Part shown: positions 1-5,541 of the stretch, piece by piece
Layout: each line of letters begins with the position of its first letter
How positions within the stretch are numbered: position 1 is the stretch's first letter
Assembly (NCBI GenBank): GCA_025462985.1
Contig: JAOAPP010000322.1
Coordinates: forward strand, 1-5,541
DNA length: 5,541 nucleotides
Direction of reading: 5' to 3'
DNA from: Bryobacterales bacterium
GTDB taxonomy: Bacteria > Acidobacteriota > Terriglobia > Bryobacterales > Bryobacteraceae
Notes under the pieces: generated by a model
Told to the model about the DNA's origin: nothing
Seen by the model: only the letters and a program-made list of their open reading frames with translations
Database searches by the model: none
Translations under genes and position numbers: made by a program

Positions 1-101
1 CTTTCCACGCTTTTTCAAGAATCGACTATCACCGCCATGCTGAAACGCTTACGGACGACTCAACAGGCCGCCTGAGTGTCCGGCCTCCTATGTGGTTCGA
101 T
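1..101. other. Left-edge non-coding stretch, possible tail of an unidentified plus-strand gene
   Basis: The first frame of the plus strand is open from base 1 to a TGA at 73-75, giving 24 codons whose product ends in KRLRTTQQAA. This could be the C-terminal tail of a gene entering from the left and converging on mreB, with 26 bases between the two stop codons. An open run this short is expected by chance, and the peptide matches no family I recognise. A 6-bp inverted repeat (AGGCCG at 65-70, CGGCCT at 81-86, 10-base loop) spans the end of this frame but has no T-run on either side, so it is a weak terminator candidate at best. Confidence 0.25.
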
Positions 102-1127
102 TTAGTTCAAAGACACTTTGCGAAGCAGCTTGAAATCCGACAGCATCTGCCCGGTACCGTTCACGACCGAAGACAAGGGTTCATTAGCGAGTGTGATCGG
201 CAAACCTGTCGCGCTGCTGAGCCGGTGGTCCAGCTTCTTCAGCATCGCGCCGCCCCCGGTCAGAATGAGGCCTTTTTCGGATAGGTCGGCGCTCAACTCT
301 GGTGGAATCCGTTCGAGCGCTGTCCGTACCGCATCCACAATCGTCGCTACCGGTTCCTGAATGGCAGCGCGAATCTCCTTGTCGCTCAGAGTGATACGCT
401 TCGGCAGTCCGCTCACCAGGTCTCGGCCCTTGACTTCGAGAACGGCCGGTTCGTCGAGTGCTTCCGCCGATCCGATAGTCATCTTGATTCTCTCGGCTGT
501 ACTCTCCCCGATCAGCAGGCCGTGATGGCGCTTCACGTAATCAACGATGGCTTCGTCCATCACGTTCCCTCCCACGCGCACCGAACGCGAATACACCACG
601 CCAGCTAAAGACAACACGGCGATATCTGTTGTTCCGCCTCCCAGGTCAACTACCATGTTGGCGGTCGGCTCCGCAATGGGAAGACCCGCGCCCAGCGCCG
701 CCGCCAGCGGTTGTTCGACAAGAAATACCGCGCTGGCCTTCGCGCGATGCGCCGCGTCCAGAACGGCGCGTTTTTCCACTTCCGTGGTTCCACTCGGCAC
801 GCCGATAACGATACGCGGATGAACCAACACCCTTCGGTTGTGGGACTTCTTGATGAAATAGCTCAGCATCCGCTCCGCCGCGGTGAAATCGGCGATCACT
901 CCATCCCGTAGTGGGCGTATCGCAACCAGATTCCGCGGGGTGCGACCAACCATTGCTTTCGCTTCAGCCCCAACAGCGAGTACCTCGCCCGACTGCGTGT
1001 TCAAAGCAACCAGGGAAGGCTCGTTCAGAACGATGCCCTTTCCCTGTACGTAAACCAGTGTGTTGGCGGTGCCGAGATCTACGGCGAGATCTGAAGAAAA
1101 CAGGCGGGTGATTGAACGACAGGTCAT
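102..1127 (-). CDS. mreB: Rod shape-determining protein MreB (bacterial actin homologue)
   Basis: This encodes a 341-residue MreB, the ATP-binding actin homologue that polymerises under the inner membrane and directs the lateral cell-wall synthesis machinery; the length is normal for the family. The actin-fold nucleotide site is complete. Phosphate-1 loop DLGTANT is at residues 17-23, VHPRIVIGVPSGTTEVEKRA at 102-121, VEQPLAAALGAGLP at 137-150 with the conserved interdomain Glu138, phosphate-2 loop DLGGGTTD at 161-168, VRVGGNVMDEAI at 183-194, GESTAERIK at 207-215, and the adenosine motif LILTGGGAML at 287-296. The open frame runs upstream to 1568, but homology begins at this ATG, where LFSSDLAVDLGTANT matches the usual MreB N-terminus. 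A weak GAGAG (1137-1141) sits 9 bases upstream. The usual partners mreC, mreD, pbp2 and rodA are not adjacent: the next gene upstream is divergent and only 101 bases remain downstream. It may be a second, stand-alone MreB paralogue; that is inference. Confidence 0.96.
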   Translation of the reverse strand: MTCRSITRLFSSDLAVDLGTANTLVYVQGKGIVLNEPSLVALNTQSGEVLAVGAEAKAMVGRTPRNLVAIRPLRDGVIADFTAAERMLSYFIKKSHNRRVLVHPRIVIGVPSGTTEVEKRAVLDAAHRAKASAVFLVEQPLAAALGAGLPIAEPTANMVVDLGGGTTDIAVLSLAGVVYSRSVRVGGNVMDEAIVDYVKRHHGLLIGESTAERIKMTIGSAEALDEPAVLEVKGRDLVSGLPKRITLSDKEIRAAIQEPVATIVDAVRTALERIPPELSADLSEKGLILTGGGAMLKKLDHRLSSATGLPITLANEPLSSVVNGTGQMLSDFKLLRKVSLN

Positions 1128-1178
1128 ATATCGGAACTCTCGGATCTTGTCGAAGGAGAGTGTTGGGCTTTGGCGGTT

Positions 1179-1200
1179 TCTCTCAGTTTTTTCTGGGAGA
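1179..1200 (-). promoter_or_regulatory. Hairpin with a homopolymer loop upstream of mreB
   Basis: An 8-bp stem containing one G-T pair joins 1179-1186 (TCTCTCAG) to 1193-1200 (CTGGGAGA) across a loop of six T. On the mreB strand this reads as a stem with an A6 loop, about 50 bases before the mreB start codon. If the mreB transcript begins upstream of it, the hairpin would lie in the leader. No clear minus-strand promoter could be identified in 1128-1344, so its role is unknown. Confidence 0.3.
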
Positions 1201-1286
1201 GTATCCTGGCGCTTCGGCTCCTCTTCCACGAGTCTTGCCGTGACGACGGAGCGGTTCTGCGCGGTCGAGCCTTGGGTTATCCATTC

Positions 1287-1317
1287 TTGCAAAGATTTGT
1301 GACGAATCTGATAAAAT
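1287..1317 (+). promoter_or_regulatory. Probable promoter of the TonB-dependent receptor gene (extended -10)
   Basis: An extended -10 element is present: TG at 1309-1310, one base, then TAAAAT at 1312-1317, which matches TATAAT at five of six positions. A -35-like TTGCAA lies at 1287-1292, 19 bases before TAAAAT. That spacing is long, but an extended -10 tolerates a poor -35. Transcription would begin near 1324, leaving a leader of about 48 bases before the ATG at 1372. Assignment to the housekeeping sigma factor is inference from the consensus. Confidence 0.45.
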
Positions 1318-1328
1318 CGCGAAAACGT

Positions 1329-1342
1329 CAGGGGAACCCCTG
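1329..1342. promoter_or_regulatory. 14-bp palindrome in the receptor leader, candidate operator
   Basis: CAGGGGAACCCCTG is an inverted repeat with 6-bp arms around a central AA. It lies about 5 to 18 bases after the transcription start predicted from the extended -10 box. This position suits a repressor site. Because the loop is only two bases, a DNA-binding dimer is more likely than an RNA hairpin. No regulator gene is in the window, so the role is inferred. Confidence 0.35.
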
Positions 1343-1371
1343 CGATGTCACGCTTCAGGCAAGGTTTTTCT

Positions 1372-4300
1372 ATGTCGAAATACCTCGTTTTGTCACGCCC
1401 AGTTCTGCTGGCTGTTCTCGTTTGGAGCGCAGTCTTTCCGATAACCGCACAGACCAGTCTCGGCCGTATCTCCGGCCAGATTACCGACCCCGGCGGCGCC
1501 GTGATCCCCAACGTGCCCGTGGTCGTGAAAAATGTCGATACCCAAGCTACGCGTACGGCAAACACCAACGACAGCGGGTTCTACATCGTGCCCGATCTGC
1601 CGATCGGCACCTACTCGGTAAGCGTCGAGCAGGCGGGTTTTCGACGGCAGGAAAGAACCGCCCTGCAACTCAGCGCCGACGCTCGTCTCACTGTGGATTT
1701 CAAGCTTCAGATTGGGGATGTAGCTGAGTCCATCGAAGTGACGGCGCAGGCTGGTGAGGCGATTAACACCACCTCCGGTGAGCTTGCGCGAACTATCGAA
1801 ACAAAGCAGGTGAACAACCTGCCCCTGAATGGCCGCAATTACACCCAGCTTTTATCGATCGTGCCGGGCGCGGCCGTTACCAATCCCGACCAGTTCGCCG
1901 TCACCACCAGCCTCTCGGCAACCTCGCAGACCATCAACGGAAACCGGTCCGATACGAACAACCTGACCGTTGACGGAGCATTTAACCTCGTGGCGGGCAG
2001 CAACGGCAGCCTCATGAATAACGTGAGCGCCGAGTTCATCAGCGAAGTGAAAGTGCAGACCTCCAACTTCTCCGCCGAGTATGGACGAACCTCAGGGCCG
2101 GCCTTCAACATCGTCACTAGAAACGGCACGAACGAGTTTCACGGCGCGGCCTTTGAATTTTTCCGTAACAATGCCCTGGACGCGCGCAACTTCTTCGCGG
2201 CCCAAAAGACAAAGCTGCGCTTCAATGATTTCGGTTACGATTTCGGCGGTCCCATCAAGAAGAACAAGCTCTTCTTCTTTGTCGGGGAAGAATGGAAGCG
2301 GCTGCGCCAGCAGGCGAGCCCGACGCGCTTCACAGTGCCTTCAAACGCTCTTTTGAGCGGGAACTTCGCTGGTCAGCCGCAGTTGTTTTATCCCGGCACT
2401 AAGAATCCGATCCCGGGAAACAACATCTCGGGTATGATCACACCCGATGGCCGTGCCATCGCGAACGTTTACCGCAAAATGGAAACGCAGGCGCAGAGCT
2501 TCAGTGATGCGCCTGTGGGCAATAACATTACGTTTGCGCCGAATAATCCGCTGGACTACCGCGAAGACATCGTTCGACTGGACTACTCGATCAACGATAA
2601 ACATGCGCTTTATGGGCGCTGGATTCACGACGACAACCAACTCATTGATCCTTTCGGAACGTTCTCCGCCGCAGGAATCCTTCCGACCACGCCCACGCTG
2701 CGAATGCGTCCGGGACAAAGTTACCTGGTTGCGGAGACCTGGATGATTTCGCCGCACATCGTGAACGAAGCACGGGCCAACGCAAGCTGGGCTTCACAGC
2801 ACATTCCTCCCTACGGGAATCTGTGGCAGCGGGACGTTTATGGCTTTCAGTTCCAACAGCTGTATGGAGGCGGTCAGTATGACAACGGGTTGCCGCGCAT
2901 CCAAATCACAAACTATGCCGGCATGCAGGGACCGACGTTTGCTTTGATGTCGCCGAGCACGGACATTCAGTTTTCGGATACAATCTCGATCACCCGTGGT
3001 AATCACCTAATCAAAGCCGGGGCGGTTGTGATCCGTGATCGAGTGGATCAGAACGGCCGTCCGGACTACACCGGCAACATCAATTTTCAGGCGAGCGGAA
3101 ACACTACCGGCAACGCGCTTGCCGACGCTCTGCTCGGAAACTTCCGCAGCTACACGGAGGCGAGCGCCGATCCCGTCGGCTTCTTCCGTTTCACGCAGCC
3201 GGAGTTCTTCGTGCAGGACAGCTGGAAGGCCACCTCCAAACTCAGCCTGGAGATCGGTGTCCGCTATCAATACATGGAGCCTATGTACACGATAGCGAAC
3301 AACATGGCGAACTTCGACCAGTCCCGCTTCGATCCGGCGCAAGCCGTGCGCGTTACCTCATCTGGCACGGTGGTTCCAAACTCCGGCAATCCCTATAACG
3401 GCCTGGTCCGCGCTGGCACCGGAATACCTGCCGATGAGATCGGCCGGGTTCCCGGTGCAGGCAGTTCGCTGTTCCAGCAGATCCCTGCGGGAGCGCCGCG
3501 TGGCTTCTATCAATCCGCGGGTCTGTGGGCGCCGCGTTTCGGATTCGCGTATTCCCCCGAAAGCAAAACAGCCATTCGTGGAGGTTACGGCATCTTCTAC
3601 GACAGGCCGGAAGGAAACGTTATCTTCAGTCAGCTGAACGTACCCCCCATTCTGCAAGTGACCGAATACGACAATGGCAACCTGTCCAACATCACCGGGG
3701 GTGCAGCCGGAGCGGGCGTGCTAGGAACCATCTCGGCGCTGAATCCCAATCTCAAGAATGCCTACACCCAGCAATACAGCTTCAGTGTTTCCCGTGAGTT
3801 ACCGAGAGGTATTCTTGCGGAGGTGTCCTACGTTGGCAACCTCGCTCGCCATCTCAAACGACAGCCGAACATTAATTTTCCTGATCTCACCTTGGTGGCA
3901 GCCAATCCGAAGGTCTCCCCCACCGCCTTCAATCCAGATCCGGGATACGGCGCGATCAACCAGTACCAGAGCGACTCCACATCGAACTACAACGCGCTTC
4001 AGGTTTACGCCGCCAAGCGCGTCGGAGCCATCTTGACCACCACCGGCTACACATGGTCCAAGTCTCTGGGCGATTCCAGCAGCCAGGGAGACAATCTGGA
4101 GGACTGGCAAAACCGGCACTTCAACTATGGTCCGACGACCTTTGACCGGCGTCATATTTTCTTTGCCACTTTTGTGTGGCAGATGCCAGCTCTGCGCCAA
4201 CTGAACGGCTTCGTTCGAAATACACTTGGGGGCTGGCAGCTCAGCGGAGTGATTCACGTGCAATCCGGCCAGTATTACTCCATCACAGGCAACACGCTCA

Positions 4301-4653
4301 CCAACACCCGCCGGGCAGACTACGTTGGAGGACCAATCACGGTCTCCAACCCCGGCCCGAATCATTGGTTCAACACGGCCGCCTTTGCAGCCGCAGCGCC
4401 GGGACGCTATGGGAACTCAGGCACCGGCATCGTGGAGGGCCCGGGACTGCAGACCTACGACCTCTCGCTCGCAAAGCACTTCGTATTCCGGGAACGCTTC
4501 GACATGAAGTTTCAGGGCGACTTCTTCAACGCCCCGAACATCGCGAACTTCTCGACCCTGAACACCGTGGTGACAAACACCTCCAGCTTCGGAACGTTGT
4601 CCGCCGCCTATCCGCCGCGCAACATTCAGCTCAGTCTGAAGCTGGCGTTCTAA
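1372..4653 (+). CDS. TonB-dependent receptor with carboxypeptidase-regulatory-like N-terminal domain (Oar-like)
   Basis: This 1,093-residue outer-membrane protein probably imports, or less likely binds, a large substrate using TonB energy; the substrate cannot be told. Residues 1-26 form a signal peptide with a basic start, a hydrophobic core and cleavage near PITA-Q. Residues 29-112 are a carboxypeptidase-regulatory-like beta-sandwich (GRISGQITDPGGAVIPNV). ESIEVTAQ at 119-126 resembles a TonB box. A plug-like region follows (LPLNGRNYTQL 150-160, NGNRSDTNNLTVDG 189-202, SAEYGRTSGPAFNIVTRNG 234-252), then the barrel with the family signatures TTGYTWSKS (890-898), FDRRH (924-928) and GGWQLSG (953-959). 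It ends in Phe, as expected for outer-membrane barrel insertion. No cysteine occurs anywhere. I chose ATG 1372 because AAGG (1361-1364) lies 7 bases upstream and it gives a compact signal peptide; an in-frame ATG at 1345 would add nine residues. No SusD-like partner is adjacent. Confidence 0.95.
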   Translation: MSKYLVLSRPVLLAVLVWSAVFPITAQTSLGRISGQITDPGGAVIPNVPVVVKNVDTQATRTANTNDSGFYIVPDLPIGTYSVSVEQAGFRRQERTALQLSADARLTVDFKLQIGDVAESIEVTAQAGEAINTTSGELARTIETKQVNNLPLNGRNYTQLLSIVPGAAVTNPDQFAVTTSLSATSQTINGNRSDTNNLTVDGAFNLVAGSNGSLMNNVSAEFISEVKVQTSNFSAEYGRTSGPAFNIVTRNGTNEFHGAAFEFFRNNALDARNFFAAQKTKLRFNDFGYDFGGPIKKNKLFFFVGEEWKRLRQQASPTRFTVPSNALLSGNFAGQPQLFYPGTKNPIPGNNISGMITPDGRAIANVYRKMETQAQSFSDAPVGNNITFAPNNPLDYREDIVRLDYSINDKHALYGRWIHDDNQLIDPFGTFSAAGILPTTPTLRMRPGQSYLVAETWMISPHIVNEARANASWASQHIPPYGNLWQRDVYGFQFQQLYGGGQYDNGLPRIQITNYAGMQGPTFALMSPSTDIQFSDTISITRGNHLIKAGAVVIRDRVDQNGRPDYTGNINFQASGNTTGNALADALLGNFRSYTEASADPVGFFRFTQPEFFVQDSWKATSKLSLEIGVRYQYMEPMYTIANNMANFDQSRFDPAQAVRVTSSGTVVPNSGNPYNGLVRAGTGIPADEIGRVPGAGSSLFQQIPAGAPRGFYQSAGLWAPRFGFAYSPESKTAIRGGYGIFYDRPEGNVIFSQLNVPPILQVTEYDNGNLSNITGGAAGAGVLGTISALNPNLKNAYTQQYSFSVSRELPRGILAEVSYVGNLARHLKRQPNINFPDLTLVAANPKVSPTAFNPDPGYGAINQYQSDSTSNYNALQVYAAKRVGAILTTTGYTWSKSLGDSSSQGDNLEDWQNRHFNYGPTTFDRRHIFFATFVWQMPALRQLNGFVRNTLGGWQLSGVIHVQSGQYYSITGNTLTNTRRADYVGGPITVSNPGPNHWFNTAAFAAAAPGRYGNSGTGIVEGPGLQTYDLSLAKHFVFRERFDMKFQGDFFNAPNIANFSTLNTVVTNTSSFGTLSAAYPPRNIQLSLKLAF

Positions 4654-4655
4654 TG

Positions 4656-4706
4656 TTTCTGGCGTGCTTCGGCCGGGGGTGCTGCACAGCGAAGGCACGC
4701 CAGAAA
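4656..4706 (+). terminator. Strong stem-loop directly after the receptor stop codon
   Basis: TTTCTGGCGTGC at 4656-4667 is the perfect complement of GCACGCCAGAAA at 4695-4706. The stem can be drawn longer, with CTTC (4667-4670) pairing GAAG (4691-4694) if one G bulges, which leaves a 20-base loop. It begins two bases after the receptor TAA, so it probably ends or protects the 3' end of that transcript. Neither strand has a T-run after the stem, so it is not a classical intrinsic terminator; an RNA-stability hairpin or a dispersed palindromic repeat are alternatives. No second copy is visible in the window. Confidence 0.5.
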
Positions 4707-4763
4707 GCGCCGATGACTCCTGCCGCCAAACGCTTCGAATCCTCCGCCGACTTTCGGAGAAAA

Positions 4764-4811
4764 CCGTAGGAGTGAATGATAGGACCGAGAAGCACGGTTC
4801 CGCTCCTACGG
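4764..4811 (-). terminator. Compound hairpin, candidate terminator for the minus-strand acyltransferase
   Basis: CCGTAGGAG (4764-4772) pairs perfectly with CTCCTACGG (4803-4811), and T4773-G4802 and G4774-C4801 extend the stem to 11 pairs. After a one-sided 7-base bulge (4775-4781), a second 6-bp stem forms between 4782-4787 and 4795-4800 around a 7-base loop. On the minus strand the stem is followed by TTTTCTCC, a moderate T-run, whereas the plus strand has none, so it would act on leftward transcripts. It is about 290 bases beyond the acyltransferase stop. Its right arm also encodes part of the DUF1348 remnant, so it may be a chance structure. Confidence 0.35.
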
Positions 4812-4965
4812 GAACGAGAATTGGGAGTTCGACGGCAAAGGCCTGATGCAAGTAAGACATGCATGCTTCAACGGCCTTCCCATCAGAGAATCCGACCGTA
4901 AGTATCACTGGCGTCTCGGACGCCGTCCGGACGAACATTCCGGATTGAGCCATCTGGGCCTCTAA
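4766..4965 (+). pseudogene. 3' remnant of a DUF1348 (NTF2-like fold) gene
   Basis: The frame from 4798 to the TAA at 4963-4965 encodes 55 residues that match the C-terminal end of DUF1348 proteins as I know them: [17 protein letters not shown], then [19 protein letters not shown] and a final LGL. Family members are roughly 150-165 residues with an NTF2/SnoaL-like fold and no established reaction; only the last third is here. The break lies just upstream. The family normally has Trp before FRSYGN; here CAC at 4793-4795 is followed by GGTTC, so one missing T would restore the Trp codon. Further upstream this frame has TGA (4777-4779) and TAG (4780-4782), while TAGGAGTGA (4767-4775) looks like a damaged Tyr-Glu-Trp. 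Nothing recognisable of the N-terminal two thirds remains before the receptor terminator. Within the matching part, conserved positions have changed (for example HWRL where HWPL is usual), consistent with relaxed selection. The left boundary is approximate. The identification is from memory of the family. Confidence 0.72.
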
Positions 4966-5098
4966 GTGTAACTGAGCTACCACCGGGCCGAGAACGAGCT
5001 CGACAACAGACCCGAGCTTCCCGAGACACGTCCCCTCGAGATTGGTTGGCTACGCCGCCGCGACCGCCACTGCTCCTGCCGTCTTGAGCTCCCACTGC
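4966..5098. other. Intergenic spacer between the DUF1348 remnant and the acyltransferase
   Basis: No credible coding sequence is seen here on either strand. The only structure noted is a 6-bp inverted repeat (AGCTCG at 4997-5002, CGAGCT at 5013-5018, 10-base loop). It sits about 80 bases beyond the acyltransferase stop and lacks a T-run on the minus strand, so it is a weak terminator candidate. Confidence 0.4.
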
Positions 5099-5541
5099 TT
5101 ACTTTCCGGCGCGGGCCCCCTTCGACAGCCACTTATCTCGCAACCGGAGGAACGGCCTTTCGATCAAGCTGAACGTAACAAACGAGATCAACGCCGAACA
5201 CGCTATCACCGTTGCGAACGCGACGCCAAACAAAGTCGGGCTCGCTACGTGCGTCGCTACGTACCGCTGTACGTACGGCGCTATGGCATCGATGATCACC
5301 GGGTGGTTGAGGTACATACCGAATGACAGTCGGGACAGAACGTGGAATCCGCGCCAGCTTGCATGCCTGTTGGCCTTCGCGTTGTGCAGCCCGAACACAG
5401 CCAACCCTCCATAGATGAGTGCCAGGGAGGTGTACGAAAGTTCAATGTGGTCCGTCACTCTCGCTAGCACGCCGACGGCAATCATACTGATAGACAACGC
5501 GACAGCCACACGTCGCATCTTCAGAACGTAGGGATACGTCG
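5099..5541 (-). CDS. Acyltransferase 3 family (OafA-like) integral membrane protein, C-terminal part
   Basis: The minus-strand frame is open from the right edge of the window to a TAA at 5099-5101, giving the last 146 residues of a protein usually around 350-400 long. An ATG at 5518 lies in the frame, but seven further open codons precede it up to the edge, so it is unlikely to be the start. Family members transfer acyl groups, often acetyl, to sugars of surface polysaccharides or other envelope molecules. Counting from the Met at 5518, hydrophobic segments lie at about residues 3-20, 29-44, 66-83 and 93-118. LSRLSFGMYLNHPVI (61-75) is the typical late transmembrane motif of the family (SYxxYLxHxP-like), and IERPFLRLRDK (119-129) is the usual cytosolic exit after the last helix. 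It converges on the receptor gene. The substrate cannot be inferred. The N-terminal half with the expected catalytic histidine lies outside the window. Confidence 0.85.
   Translation of the reverse strand, partial: TYPYVLKMRRVAVALSISMIAVGVLARVTDHIELSYTSLALIYGGLAVFGLHNAKANRHASWRGFHVLSRLSFGMYLNHPVIIDAIAPYVQRYVATHVASPTLFGVAFATVIACSALISFVTFSLIERPFLRLRDKWLSKGARAGK

Noticed and set aside
1..75. Open 24-codon frame as a definite partial CDS
   Set aside because: Too short to distinguish from chance and without recognisable similarity; noted only as a possibility for the left edge.
84..89. Perfect AGGAGG Shine-Dalgarno-like sequence on the minus strand after mreB
   Set aside because: No start codon follows at a usable distance; the nearest candidates open frames that stop within a few codons. 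A gene further left could not use it.
102..1568. Extended 488-residue minus-strand frame starting at 1568
   Set aside because: The extra 147 residues overlap the start of the receptor gene, resemble no protein, and MreB homology begins exactly at the internal ATG at 1127.
1170..1727. Plus-strand 185-residue open frame overlapping the receptor N-terminus
   Set aside because: It shares bases with the well-supported receptor in another frame and its composition is typical of a shadow of GC-rich coding sequence.
4858..4865. CATGCATG palindrome
   Set aside because: A short self-complementary octamer inside the DUF1348 remnant codons; no supporting context for a regulatory or recombination site.
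4417..4983. Minus-strand 188-residue open frame across the receptor end and the spacer
   Set aside because: It is antisense to both the receptor C-terminus and the DUF1348 remnant, runs through the terminator stem-loop, and matches no family. The plus-strand reading is far better supported.
5252..5277. Repeated TACGTAC in the acyltransferase
   Set aside because: It is explained by the coding sequence for PYVQRYVAT, where Tyr-Val pairs recur; no wider repeat structure is present.

Overview
The window looks like part of an Acidobacteriota genome, possibly of the Solibacteres/Bryobacter type. This rests mainly on a cysteine-free TonB-dependent receptor of about 1,100 residues with an N-terminal carboxypeptidase-regulatory-like domain, a type greatly expanded in that phylum. 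GC-rich coding sequence and an actin-like MreB of typical bacterial form fit this. The phylum assignment is inference from protein style, not from a marker gene.

Layout, left to right. Bases 1-101 hold no gene I can support. An intact mreB lies on the minus strand (102-1127). A 244-base divergent intergenic region (1128-1371) follows. It contains a plausible plus-strand extended -10 promoter, a 14-bp palindrome just after its predicted transcription start, and a T6-loop hairpin upstream of mreB. The large receptor gene fills 1372-4653 on the plus strand. A strong stem-loop begins two bases after its stop codon.

Between the receptor and the last gene lies 4654-5098, which has no intact gene. 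Its most informative content is a decayed 3' remnant of a DUF1348 (NTF2-like) gene on the plus strand, ending in TAA at 4963-4965. A second, compound hairpin (4764-4811) overlaps the start of this remnant. The window ends in the C-terminal part of a membrane acyltransferase (acyltransferase 3/OafA type) on the minus strand, cut by the right edge.

The genes do not form an operon: mreB and the receptor are divergent, and the receptor and the acyltransferase are convergent. All three concern the cell envelope (shape, outer-membrane uptake, probable surface acylation), but the sequence shows no functional link between them. I found no RNA gene, CRISPR array, insertion sequence or clearly novel multi-gene system. 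The points most worth a second look are the DUF1348 pseudogene and the inverted repeats around it, the stand-alone mreB, and the palindrome in the receptor leader.
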